Part shown: positions 31,041 to 41,652 of the stretch, one piece after another
Position numbering within the stretch: the first letter of the stretch is position 1
Layout of the letters: each line of letters opens with the position of its first letter
Assembly (NCBI GenBank): GCA_030435675.1
Contig: CM059624.1
Coordinates: 7,216,769-7,280,768, forward strand
Origin: Steinernema hermaphroditum
Taxonomy: Eukaryota; Nematoda; Chromadorea; Rhabditida; Steinernematidae
Reading direction: 5' to 3'
Length of the DNA: 64,000 nucleotides
Translations under genes and position numbers: made by a program
Notes under the pieces: model-generated
Told to the model about the DNA's origin: nothing
Databases searched by the model: none
What the model saw: the letters and a program-made list of their open reading frames with translations, nothing else

Positions 31041-33357
31041 ATGGATAGACCACCATTGCAAGACAGCCTCCTTTCCTCGAAAGTCCGACTTACGTTGGCA
31101 GCAAAGTACGTTGACATTTCTCTGTTCATTATTAGGAATTTGAATAAGCATCTGACCAGCAAAGTGGCCCTACGTTTCCCCGAGTAATTCCGTTCCTTTA
31201 GAGATCTCAAGGACCTCGATCTGTTCTCGAAAAGCGATCCGATATGTGTCGTTTATTTGACCTCCTCAATTGCGCGAGGCACAATGCGCACCGTGGAAGT
31301 TGGAAGAACAGAATGCGTAATGAATAACCTGAACCCGGAGTGGGCGAAGACGATTTTGGTTGACTACTTCTTCGAGGAAGTACAGAAAGTGCGCTTCGAA
31401 GTGTACGTGGGTTCCACAGTTTCTGAGTTAATCTTCAATCGACCAATTTCAGATATGATGTCGATTCGAAGTCTAACAACTTAAAAGACCATGATTTCAT
31501 AGGTATTTGAAACGCGGTGACATGACGGTGACCACTCATTGTTTTAGGAGCTGCAGAGACATCACTCGGTGAGATCGTTGGGTCTCCGGGTTCCACTAAG
31601 TGGTTGACACTCCAGTAAGTTCCAGTTGGACTAGATACTACTACAGTAATCGCGCCAGTTTAGAGGGTCTGGAAAGTGCGGAAGTTTGAAAGTGGTGGCT
31701 GAGGAGGCCAATGAGACTTCGAAAGAAATTCTGATGCTCCAGTGTCGAGGAGTCAAGCTGGACAAGAAGGACTTCTTCGGCAAAAGCGACCCATTTCTCA
31801 ACTTCTACCGCATGAACGACGACGGATCGTACGCACTGATCTTCAAGGTACTGTAATTCATGATGAGTTTAGGAGGATTCTAGCTCACCGAACAGAATTC
31901 ATCAAGCGCACGCTAAACCCCAAATGGGTTCCCTTCGAAATAAATCTGCAGCAGCTCTGTTTCGGCGACCGAACACGAAAATTTCGAATAGAGTGCTTCG
32001 ATTACGATAACGATGGCGGACATGATTTGATAGGAACTTGCGAAACGACGTGTGACCGATTAGTATTCCAAGAAGATAGCGAGATACCCGTTTGTGCTTA
32101 ATTGGATGAATTCCCCAATAAGTGTAAATTCCAGCTCATAAACCAGAAGAAAAAGGACAAGAAGGGCAAACGATACAAGAATTCTGGTACAGTAGTAATT
32201 GATGCGGCTAAAACGAAGAGATACTACTCATTCCTCGAATATGTGACTGGAGGGTCTGTTTCCTTAAATCGAACATCGTGATGATAACGCGCATTTCAGA
32301 ACCCGTTTGGACTTCGCCGTGGCCATCGACTTCACTGCTTCCAACGGACAGGTGAACGACCCACGGTCGCTTCACTACATAGACACTTCTCTGAATGAAT
32401 ATCAGATGGCCATTCGCGCGATAGCGGATATCTGCGCTCCCTATAACCCCACTCAGGTGTTCGAAGCCATGGGATTCGGAGCGAAGGTCAACAGAAGTCC
32501 ATATGTTGACCATTGCTTCCCCTTGGTTCGTTTTCACGCTGCGTTTATTCTGATCTTCGATTCTTCAGAATTTATCCAAAGAGAACTTCAATGTTCTTGG
32601 AGTCGAGGGTCTCATGTCGGCCTACAAGAACTGCCAGAGTGGATGCCAACTCTACGGCCCAACCAATTTTGCTCCGGTCATCTTGAAGGTACTTAACAAG
32701 GTAACCAGTTTCCCGCGCGACGGAAGCCGCTATCAAGTGCTGCTGATTGTGACTGATGGTGTCATTTGCGACTTCGACCAAACCGTCAGTGCAATCATAA
32801 CAGCGTCTCACCATCCACTGTCTATCATTATAATAGGTACTGTAGTCGGTGCGCTGTGAAAAACTGGAATTGATATTTAGGTGTGGGGACGGAAGACTTT
32901 TCTCGCATGGAAGATCTCGATAGTGATGACGCATTGTTGACGCTGAACGGTCGGACAGCACAACGGTAAGTTCTGGTAATGCGATTACGTAGGACTATCG
33001 TCATCCAAATTACGCCATGTCGTTGTAATTACCGTTCTTTTTAGGGACATCGTTCAGTTCGTACCGCTGCGTGAATTCCTCGGCAAATATGGGCTCAATG
33101 GCGTCTATGGACCGACAGCTATGGCTCGACTCGCGAAAGAGGTTCTGGCTGAAGTGCCCGAGCAAGTGACCTCCTATATGAACAGTATGAACATTGCACC
33201 TAAGGTGCCCAAGGAACGCCAACAGATGCCACCTCCGGACCAACTCAGCAAGCCAACAGTTGATATCCCCTTCGTTGGTTCTTCAAATGGCAACTTCTAC
33301 CCTGATATTTCCGGCATTCGCATCGCCCCTCAGCCCCCAACAGCTCCCCTGGAATAA
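31041..33357 (+). CDS. Copine, first of a tandem pair
   Basis: Calcium-dependent phospholipid-binding protein. Exons 31041-31105, 31202-31402, 31453-31502, 31548-31614, 31664-31828, 31873-32089, 32135-32253, 32300-32525, 32569-32836, 32881-32965 and 33045-33357 give 591 residues. The first C2 domain has DLDLFSKSDPICVVYL and DHDFIGAAETSLG; the second has KLDKKDFFGKSDPFLNFYR and ECFDYDNDGGHDLIG, with acidic calcium ligands kept in both. The copine (vWA-like) domain begins LDFAVAIDFTASNGQ and ends RDIVQFVPLREF. The C-terminus is Pro-rich. Relatives in C. elegans (nra-1, gem-4) act in receptor trafficking and ion-channel regulation; I cannot assign orthology. Confidence 0.94.
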
Positions 33358-33828
33358 GTCGACTAACTCCTTCTGCTAAAGATGTAACAATATCAAGTAC
33401 CTCATGTTTGTTGTTTGTATTTATTTGTTGTCCATGTAAAGAATACACAAGTGCGTAGCATTCTTATCTCCTGGTTACTAACACCTTATGAAATATTTCC
33501 TTAGTTTGTGGTGACTCAGTGTGATCTCCAGACGATTGTCACGCGATGCAGGGAACAAACGGGAAGCCGACGTCACCACGTTGTAAAGGGGCGGTGCTTC
33601 CAGGCGTTTCTGGCTCAAATGACGTCAGATGAGTCAGAACCCGCTGAGCTGGTTGCTCCATCGATTGTTGTGTTGTTTGCCAGCGCGCCGCGGTTCGCTT
33701 GCCTCCGGGAAAAAAGCAACTCGGCTCTGTTGCCTTCGACGGTTAATTAACTCAATGGTGCCGGCGATGATGTTGTGGCCTGTCGCGTCTCTTGTTTTTC
33801 TGCCATACTAACTTCTTTCGACTCAGAA
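33358..33828. promoter_or_regulatory. Inter-copine region with CRE and AP-1-like sites
   Basis: 471 bp, no ORF. It holds CGACGTCACC near 33569, the perfect CRE palindrome TGACGTCA at 33620-33627 and the AP-1 consensus TGAGTCA at 33630-33636, two bases apart. It ends with TTTCGACTCAG, a likely acceptor just before the second copine start. The spacing is long for an operon, so this is probably a promoter. Confidence 0.5.
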
Positions 33829-36054
33829 ATGCAGAATCAGCCGTATGGATTGGGCGCCCCCCCGCTGGCCGTGGAGCAGCTGGCGCCGGGCGCCGACCTC
33901 TGCAGCAAGCTTCGTTTGACACTGTCAGCTCGGTGGGAATCTGAGATTCTTGAGCTCTGTGCTCTACTCACGTCATTACTTTTCAGAGGACTGCGGGACC
34001 TCGACTATTTCTCGAAGAGTGATCCAATATGCGTCGTCTACATGTTTCGCGACGCACATCTGGCACATGCTAGGAAAGTCGAAATAGGCCGAACTGAAGT
34101 TGTCCAAAACTGCCTGGACCCGGAATGGAACCGCACCTTCGTAATCGACTACTTTTTCGAAGAGAAACAGCCTATAATCTTTGAAGTGTACGACGCCGAC
34201 TCCAAGTCACAGAACTTGGCCGACCACGATTTCATCGGCGCCGCTGAAACAACCGTCGGAGGTGAGCTGGACTTGCATATTCTTCTAACTCCTCTCATCA
34301 GATATCGTCGGAGCTCAGGGATCTACGAAGATTATGAAGTTGACCAATAACACCCACCAGGGTGGCTACACCAAGTGGGGTGAGCTGAAGGTCGTTGCCG
34401 AAGAAACCGATGAAGCGATTCAAGAGGTTGCGATGGTTACATGTCATGGTGTCAAGTTGGACAAGAAAGACTTTTTCGGAAAAAGTGATCCCTTCCTCAA
34501 ATTCTACCGTATCACTGACAGCAACTCGTAGGCGCCAAATTCTCGCTTCTCTAGAAATATTGTATTGTAGGAAGCTTCTAGTCCATCAAACCGAAGTGCT
34601 TAAGTGCACACTGAATCCAAAGTGGAAGCCCTTCGAGGCCTCCATGCAGCGCCTCTGCGCCAATGAACCCAACAATCGTCTGCGGATCGAGTGTTTTGAC
34701 TACGACAAGGACGGAGGGTAGGACTTTTGGTTTACTGATGAAATAGCGTAAAAATGCAGCTCCAGCCATGACTACATTGGTGGTTGTGAAACAACTCTCG
34801 AGAGACTTCGAAGTAAACAGGACGTGGAACTTCCGGTAAGGGTACTACGGAGTGTGGACGTTAATGATTACGGTATTGCAGCTGATTAATGAAAGGAAAC
34901 GGGAAAAGAAAGGAAAAAAATATAAGGACTCCGGGGTCCTCATTTTCGATTCGGTTGCCACTCGACGTCACTACACATTCATTGAGTACATCACAGCTCA
35001 GTGTGTATTTGTTTTCCATCTACAGTTCCTCATATCAGAGGTTTTCAGGACGGCACTGGACTTCACTATCGCTATCGATCTGACTGCTTCGAATGGAAAC
35101 CCGAAAATGCCTAACTCGCTGCACTTCATCGGAGGACACAACTTGAACCAGTACCAACTGGCCTGTCGCGCCATCGCCGACATTCTTCAGCCCTACAATC
35201 CCTCCCGAATGTTCGAAGCGATGGGATTCGGAGCGAAGATTCCCCCAAGGGGTCAAACTAGTTTCTGCTTCCCCCTGAATCTGCCGAATGACTTCCCCGT
35301 ATACGGCGTCGAAGGCATCATGAGCGCTTACGCCACGTGCGTCGACCAAGTCCGCCTCTTCGGGCCAACGAACTTCTCGCCCGTCATCAACCGCGCCGCC
35401 GATATCGTGAGTTTCCGAGGAACGCCGCCAGCCTCTCAAGTGAATTATTCAGGCCTCTCGATACCCCAAAGATGGCTCTCGCTACCAAGTGCTTCTCATC
35501 ATAACCGATGGCATCATCTCCGACTTCGAGCCAACAATCCACGCGATCATTGGCGCTTCCTATCTGCCGCTCTCTATTATCATCATCGGCGTGGGCAATG
35601 ACGATTTTTCGCGCATGGAAGATTTGGATTCGGACGCCCACTTGTTGAGCCTTAACGGACGAACAGCGCAGAGGTGAACGATTTTGGCAACCAGGAATGC
35701 TGTATGACATCTAGGGTTTTCAGGGACATCGTTCAGTTCGTGCCCCTCCGTGAATTCCTCAGCAAATACGGTTTAAGCGACACTGTCGGACCGGCAGCTA
35801 TGGCTCGCTTGGCGAAGGAAGTTCTGGCAGAAGTGCCCGTTCAGGTTTCCTCTTACATGAACATGAACGGTATCGTCCCGAAACCCGTGGACCGCTGCCG
35901 ATTCGCTACCGTCTCCCCTCCGGTTCACGACGTCTCAATGTATCCGCAGCCACCTCAAATCTTCGCGAACCAACCAGCTTATCCAGAAAATCCCATGACA
36001 CTCATGCCCCAACCGCAGCCTCCCTCGGCGCCATCGGCGCCGCCATACCCGTGA
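33829..36054 (+). CDS. Copine, second of a tandem pair
   Basis: Exons 33829-33932, 33987-34261, 34302-34527, 34571-34717, 34760-34835, 34882-35000, 35049-35406, 35453-35673 and 35724-36054 give 618 residues. Two C2 domains (DLDYFSKSDPICVVYM; KLDKKDFFGKSDPFLKFYR with ECFDYDKDGG) and a copine domain (LDFTIAIDLTASNGN, then RDIVQFVPLREF) match the first copine along their whole length. Many splice positions are shared, so the two arose by tandem duplication. Differences are a Gly/Pro-rich N-terminal extension (MQNQPYGLGAPPLAVEQ), an extra intron at 34718-34759, a lost early C2A intron and a longer Pro-rich tail ending PPSAPSAPPYP. Each gene has its own upstream acceptor. Confidence 0.94.
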
Positions 36055-36131
36055 TCACCACGTGAGCCATTTTCTTCTGGTGTAACTGCCGCGGGAATCC
36101 TCCGATCTCCTCTATCTATTTTTTTGCCATT

Positions 36132-36137
36132 AATAAA
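36132..36137 (+). terminator. Poly(A) signal AATAAA of the second copine
   Basis: AATAAA lies 78 bp beyond the stop codon. The convergent minus-strand gene ends at 36223, so the two 3' UTRs probably overlap. Confidence 0.5.
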
Positions 36138-36222
36138 CCTATTTTTCTCTATTGTTGTTATTATTAACAGACCGAAGAGTGGTAAAAGCGGAAACCCGTA
36201 TGGAGAAGTCACTAGGCAGCAG

Positions 36223-37652
36223 CTAGTCGAAGAACTCTTCTGTGCGTTTCTCAACTTCGTAGCACGAGCAGAAGGCCTTGAATCCACGGAGGAAGGCGTG
36301 CGAACACTTCCCCTCCTTGAACATCGGCAGAGCGGCTCCGAAGAGAGTGGCGAAATCGTTCGCTCCGAGAGCGCCAGCATCGCACGCGGTTAGAGGATCG
36401 ACGTTCGGGAACCAACTTCTGAAAAAATGGCGATGGAAAGATGTCCCCATGTTACAAACTACGGTGGTCCATCGTAGTTCCACAACAGCTTACCTCAACA
36501 CTTCACCCAGTTTGTCCTTCTTCTTCAATTTCGCCGTTTCGTCCATCCAAAAGACGAACTTCAGAAGCGTATCCTTCTCACCGTCCTGTGCGTGACTGAG
36601 GATCGGAATGTTCCCGATCCGCACACTACTCTTCGGCGCAATACTGAGGCCATACATCAGATCGCCCTGGATTCCGACCTGAATGGACCTTATTAACATA
36701 TCCGATACGCCAATGTCCACCATACTTCGTGCAATCTCGTTCCTCTGGAAGTTTTCGATGTCTTCTCTGGGATGGCGGGCAAGAAGTCATCAGCGGAGAA
36801 GCCATCGCCTTCGTTCAGAACGTCTAATTTGAATAGCGCGTTCAAAACAGCCGAGGAGTGCTTCTGTTTGCGGGTCATAAATTCCAAACGATTGGCGTAA
36901 TTTGGCGCTGAGCATATGACTTGCGCAAACAACCTAGAATTAGATGTCTTCACCCTCCACATTCCATCCTCCGTTACCCCACAGGCAGAAAAGTGATGAG
37001 TGTCGTGTCGCCCAGCTGATAGATGGTGCTTGCATTGCCGCAGCACACGTGCCCCAGAAGTGAGCCCCGGAGGCTGTCGATGAGTGCGTTCTGCTGGCTG
37101 AGAGCGGGAAGCGTTGATACAATTATCGGTCCTCGCGCTTTGTGTTCGCCCTCATCTGAAATAAGTGGCCAATTAACTTGTGCGCATAAGCGGATGTCCT
37201 TTACCAGTGGAGTCTTCTTTGCGTATTATGTGTGGTTTCCTTGTAATGCACCTCTTCTCCTCCAATAGCTTGATTAAGGTACTGCATTCAGCGCGATTCA
37301 GCAAATTGTGTAGGCTGGATCGGTACGCAGCGACAGAATTTCCTTTCCGCGGGCTTCTCGACGAGGCAAAGGTCTAAAAAGAAAGCGTCATCCGCAAATC
37401 TTATTTTCGAGAGGATAATAGAGAAGAGAGGATAAGAAGAAACGAGAGCTTGAAGGCGCGCAAAAGCGACGACTTCAAAAGTAAGTCTCGCATAATCCGG
37501 CCAAATTGCCGCCGTTTGTTGTCCCATTCTTGCTCTCGTCGAGCCAATATCCGGCGTGCCGGATAGCCAAAAAGCCGCCGCTCTTCACTTGCACGCCCTT
37601 TGTGTTCCTGGGTACGTCGACACTCATTAGATACCTTCCCCTCTAGAGCCAT
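36223..37652 (-). CDS. Unrecognised 318-residue protein
   Basis: Six exons (37652-37635, 37373-37205, 37155-36978, 36933-36809, 36764-36494, 36418-36223) close in phase. The first codes only MALEGK and is followed by a 261-nt intron. Protein-like stretches include SSLHNLLNRAECSTLIKLL, GSLLGHVCCGNASTIYQL, NEIARSMVDIGVSDMLIRS and LSIAPKSSVRIGNIPILSH. There is no signal peptide or clear membrane segment. I do not recognise a family. The fourth intron (36765-36808) fits only with a GC donor and an unusual GAG acceptor, so that junction (around ALFKLDVLNE / EDIENFQRN) is the least certain point. Convergent with the second copine, divergent from the Ig protein with only 57 bp between start codons. 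Confidence 0.55.
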
Positions 37653-37709
37653 AGGAACGATTGTCGTTTCTAATATTTATTGCCACCATTTAGGTCCTAT
37701 TCTGAATGA

Positions 37710-38848
37710 ATGCGGCTAAGTGAGCAGGCGCTCACTCAAAAGGCCTTCGCCTTAGTTCTATTTTCAAATCTCTTGTGGATTCATTGCTGCACAACAACTT
37801 CACCAGATGGAATCCATCTGTTGCCAAAACACATGACAAAAAGAAAAAATCATGCCCGGAGACATTCGAGCACCGGTAAAACAAAAAGTATATCGTACCA
37901 CCCATCGAATCTTTTAGACTACTTCGCACGATACGGATACGCTCTCGGCTCTCCAATTCCCGAAGGTGACCATTACGGTACCCATGGCGAATTCACCCTC
38001 AAGTGCCCACATGTAGAATTGAAGAAGATCCCAGTGGGAATAATATTTCCATTCGCCCCAAAGTTTTGTTTTCAGAGTTCTTCGCTCGAAGTGACTTGGA
38101 GTCACAACAACCAACAGCAAGTTACCGTAACCCACGGCGTTCCTTACATCAATCCCAAGTTGCCCATATCCAGCATTCAATCAAAGAAGTTCAAGAACAA
38201 AACGATTCTTCACGTTGGGATAGACGATGACCACCGAGAGTTCCACTACAACGAGCTCAAGGAGAAGTTCTCCTTCCGTGTTGGTCGTCTTCGATCCCAA
38301 GACGTTGGTGTTTGGGAGTGCAAAATCGTCGTGGACGAGAATGGGCGAAAGAAAGCGTATACAAGCAGGAAACAAGCCAAAGTCCACAAGGTAGAGTGCT
38401 TTTCGATTTCCCAAATTAGCAAGTCTAAACAGCAGACAAGCAATCTACGATCACCTTCGGCGCCGCCACGAACCCCGAAAACGAAGGAACCATCCACCCC
38501 CCTCGCCAAGGACCAAGAGCGCAGTATCGAGATCAGTCGGTAATTGGCAACCGCAACAAACCAAATACCCCGAGCACTTCTAGCCAGTTCCATTCAAAAG
38601 ATTCGAACATCGTGTTTTCAAGGCTAGATTCCGAGTTGCACAACGACCGCAAGAACTCGTCGAGCCGAAGAATGCTAATTGACCGTTCCTCCGACGGGCG
38701 AAAGCGCCACCTCCTCACGCGGAGGGTCGGAGTCATCGACCGCATCCAAAGATTCGTCAAGTTCGTCCTGGAAGCGCGTGGATCTTCCCTAATCACGGGC
38801 TATTCAGTTCCCATATTGGTGTCCTGCTTGCTGTATTATAATCTATGA
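37710..38848 (+). CDS. Ig-domain membrane or GPI-anchored protein
   Basis: Two exons (37710-38539, 38584-38848; intron 44 nt) give 364 residues. The N-terminus MRLSEQALTQKAFALVLFSN is a signal peptide followed by a basic stretch. One immunoglobulin-like domain runs from about 95 to 225: GEFTLKCP, then EVTWSHNN, then QDVGVWECKIVVDENG, giving the Cys-Trp-Cys pattern. A disordered Ser/Pro/Lys region follows. The last 20 residues (SLITGYSVPILVSCLLYYNL) are hydrophobic and end the protein, as in a GPI signal or a very short C-terminal anchor. I cannot name an orthologue. The 3' end of the coding sequence overlaps that of the next, minus-strand gene. Confidence 0.7.
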
Positions 38849-39214
38849 TAAAACCGACCTTCATCTTCTGTGCGTACTGTTGTGATGTTTCAAACATCGT
38901 GAGCGAGTTGACTTGGCGCTGGAGCAATGTGTCCGGGATCTCTGTATCGTGCACATCACACAACAAGACGTCCAGGTCCGTCATCAATACGTCCAGAGAG
39001 GAGCGCGCTTGTATTGCCTTGATAACACATTCTGGAAAGTACGCAAACGAATAAACAAACTGAAAGTGACGACACCTTTGATCTCTTGCGACCCATAGCC
39101 GATGCCGATCTCCCGGAGTTTCGCCGCACTCACGCCCGAGTGGCTTCCTTTCAGCGTCACGAAGCATCTCCGGGTCGTGCAGAGGAACGGGGCGATCATT
39201 TTCTGCGAACACAT
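38793..39214 (-). CDS. Unknown 125-residue protein, possibly mitochondrial
   Basis: Two exons (39214-39076, 39031-38793; intron 44 nt with GTGTCG donor and CTTTCCAG acceptor) close in phase. The N-terminus MIAPFLCTTRRCFVTLKG is basic and amphipathic, like a mitochondrial leader. The rest is helical (CVIKAIQARSSLDVLMTDLD, LLQRQVNSLTMFETSQQY). The ATG lies a few bases after an acceptor CTGCTTTCAG. The last 56 coding bases overlap, on the opposite strand, the coding end of the Ig protein, so either the genes truly overlap or the last exon has another end. No family recognised. Confidence 0.5.
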
Positions 39215-39839
39215 AACATCTGAAAGCAGGTCATCGATCGCAATTCAGAAAAACACGCAAAAGAGATCCAAACAGGGGGGGGGGGGGGGGGGAATCCAAT
39301 GGCATCTCCAGTTGTTCTCACAAACTACATTCTGGTCCTATCAATCAATATTTGCATTTCCGAGTAACTTCTCTTTCCCGTTCAATCGCCTCAACCGAGA
39401 GAACGAGAAATATTTCGATTAAACGAGAATATATTTGGGTTTGTGGACTCTTTCCGCATCTAGACGAGATAGTGACGTCTAAACCCATCGTGCCTGTTGC
39501 ACAGTCTGCAGACACGTTTTGCTATTTTGATTAGGCTGTCTGAAACCGGGTGTCTAGACAAAAGTCTGGAATACGGCACATTGGTTTTTTATCGTGCGCG
39601 TTACACCTTCGCTTCGCTTCGCGACGCTCCTTCTATTACCGAAACTCCTTTCAAATTAGGTGTGAAACTAAACAAATATTCATCAGTTCTTTCCGACAAG
39701 AACCGAGGATCTTGAATATTCAAAAATGGAAAAAAGGATTTCTTTCCGAAAAAACCCTCATTTCGCGCAATTATTCGCGGACAGCAAATAAAATACTATC
39801 GTAGTTCGTTTAACCCCAGGCTCAAAGTTTTGAGACGCG
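39215..39839. other. Intergenic stretch with an 18-G homopolymer
   Basis: 39275-39292 is an uninterrupted run of 18 G. No gene is supported in the rest. Between the unknown minus-strand gene and the dehydrogenase on the plus strand it must also hold both promoters. Confidence 0.6.
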
Positions 39840-41072
39840 ATGTTCCTCTGGGTCTTTACCGTCTTCGTTCTCTTGGCCCTTTTCTTCTTCGCCACAACGA
39901 AGAGCTCCTTGAATCTCTATCTGGCGACAAAGTTCGGAACCAAACAAGGTGAATCCATCGAGTGTTCGAGTCATGCTCCGTTTTAGAAGTGCACTTCGAG
40001 GGGAAAATCGTTTGGATCGTCGGAGCCAGTAGCGGGATCGGCGAGTTCCTCGCCCGCCACATCGCCTCTTTCCGCGATGTTCACCTGATTCTGACCGCGC
40101 GAAGGGTCCACGAACTCGGAAGAGTCAGGAACGACCTTATCAGTGAGTGCTAGTGCGACTGTGCCTAGCGTAACTTCCCAGATTCATTGGGAATGTCCCC
40201 CGACAGCGTGAAGATCATCCCGATGGACGTTACTGAGTTCGATAAGACCGAAGAGGTCGTCAAACGGGCGAATACGATCTTCGGACGCACAGTCAGTCTC
40301 TCTCACCTACCGTATCCCAAACAATTATCAGGTGGACATCGTGGTCCTGAACAGCGGCCGTTCGCAGAGGTCGGCCTTCGGCGACGTCAGCGTCGAAGTG
40401 GACCTCGACTGCTTCAAGCTGAACGCACTTGGGCCTACAGAGATCGCCCGAAAACAGCTCACCCACTTTTTAGAGGTTAAGAAGGGCCAGTTCGTTGTCG
40501 TCTCCAGCATGTGTGGCGTCATTCCGGCGCCTCTCAGCCCTTCATACACCGCCGCCAAACACGCGTTGATGGTAAGATGCATCGGTGGAAGCTCCTCCAC
40601 TTTCCCGTAGGGCTACTTCCGGCTTCTGGCGGTCGAGTATGCCGACCGCAACGTCGACGTCTCCATCGTGTGTCCCGCACTCACCTTCGCCCCCAACAAC
40701 GTCCTCAATGCGTTCACCGGGAACACCGGAGAGGTGAGCATCGCGCCTCCAGCCACACCTTCGCCCTTCTAGAAGCACGGCCAGGTCCTGATGGAGAAGA
40801 CCTCCAGCCACATGTCCCCCGAGTGCTGCGCCGACCTGATCTGCTCCGCGGCGTCGAATCGCCTCGCCGAGTCGTGGATCTCACAGACGCCCCCGGTGCT
40901 CCTCGTCGCCTACGTCGTCCTCGCCAACCCAGACATCTTCCTGGCGTAAGTGACTTTTAAAGCAAACTTTCGTCTTCTTATCAGCTCTGACGTCGTCTTC
41001 CGTTTCAGGGTCGTCCGGCTGCTCGGATTCGACCGTCTGCAGCGCATTCGCACCGGAGGCGCTCCGAAGTAG
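39840..41072 (+). CDS. Short-chain dehydrogenase/reductase, DHRS7-like
   Basis: NAD(P)-dependent oxidoreductase, membrane-anchored. Seven exons (39840-39948, 39987-40142, 40182-40291, 40332-40571, 40611-40733, 40773-40945, 41009-41072) give 324 residues; introns are 38-63 nt. A hydrophobic N-terminal anchor (FLWVFTVFVLLALFFFA) precedes the Rossmann fold with the cofactor motif GASSGIGE. The fold continues with MDVTEFD, then VLNSGRS (usually NNAG or NSG), and the catalytic Ser and YTAAKHA pair (SSMCGVIPAPLSPSYTAAKH). The C-terminal part carries VSIVCPALTF. Substrate unknown; relatives act on retinoids and steroids at the ER. Confidence 0.9.
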
Positions 41073-41100
41073 TCCGCAATTGTGCTCTTCGTGCTGATAA

Positions 41101-41106
41101 AATAAA
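41101..41106 (+). terminator. Poly(A) signal AATAAA of the dehydrogenase gene
   Basis: AATAAA lies 28 bp after the stop codon at 41070-41072. The following 0.5 kb, to the ornithine decarboxylase start, holds no other gene that I can support. Confidence 0.5.
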
Positions 41107-41652
41107 TTCAAAGTGTCTCCTTTCGGCGACATTCCTTGCCGCGGCACCGATGTCTGGAGCGCGAGCGCACGGCCCTTATCGCTCGGTTTGGGGTCGCCGT
41201 CGTACCCTGACTCCTTGTGCACTCCCCACTATGGGAAAGAAAGCACAGCCCACTCACTGCTCGGTCTTTTGGCCGTCGTTTTTCGTTCGACCGCCTCCTC
41301 CCTCCCCATCTGTGGGTTCACTCTTGGGATGAGCATTCGCATTCGCGCCGTTTGAGGGAACTGACCGAAGACTCCTGCTTTCAGGTGGACCTTCCCCTTC
41401 AAACTCCCTAAGTCCCAGCAAGTGAATCTGTCAACTTGCCGGACGTTCTCTAACCCCTGACAGTCGCGAATCCGCAAACATCAGTTCCACTGGAACCTTC
41501 GTAGCTTCGCCTTACAGAACGGTGAGTTCTCCGCGTCGGACTCTCTCAGCCCCCCTTCCAGGTGCGCTTCCAAGCTGGCCGCCGTCTCTTCTTCCAGCCC
41601 GATTCTTTCGACGGTGATACCAAAGAGAAGCCTCCTTGGTGAACTCTCCAGC

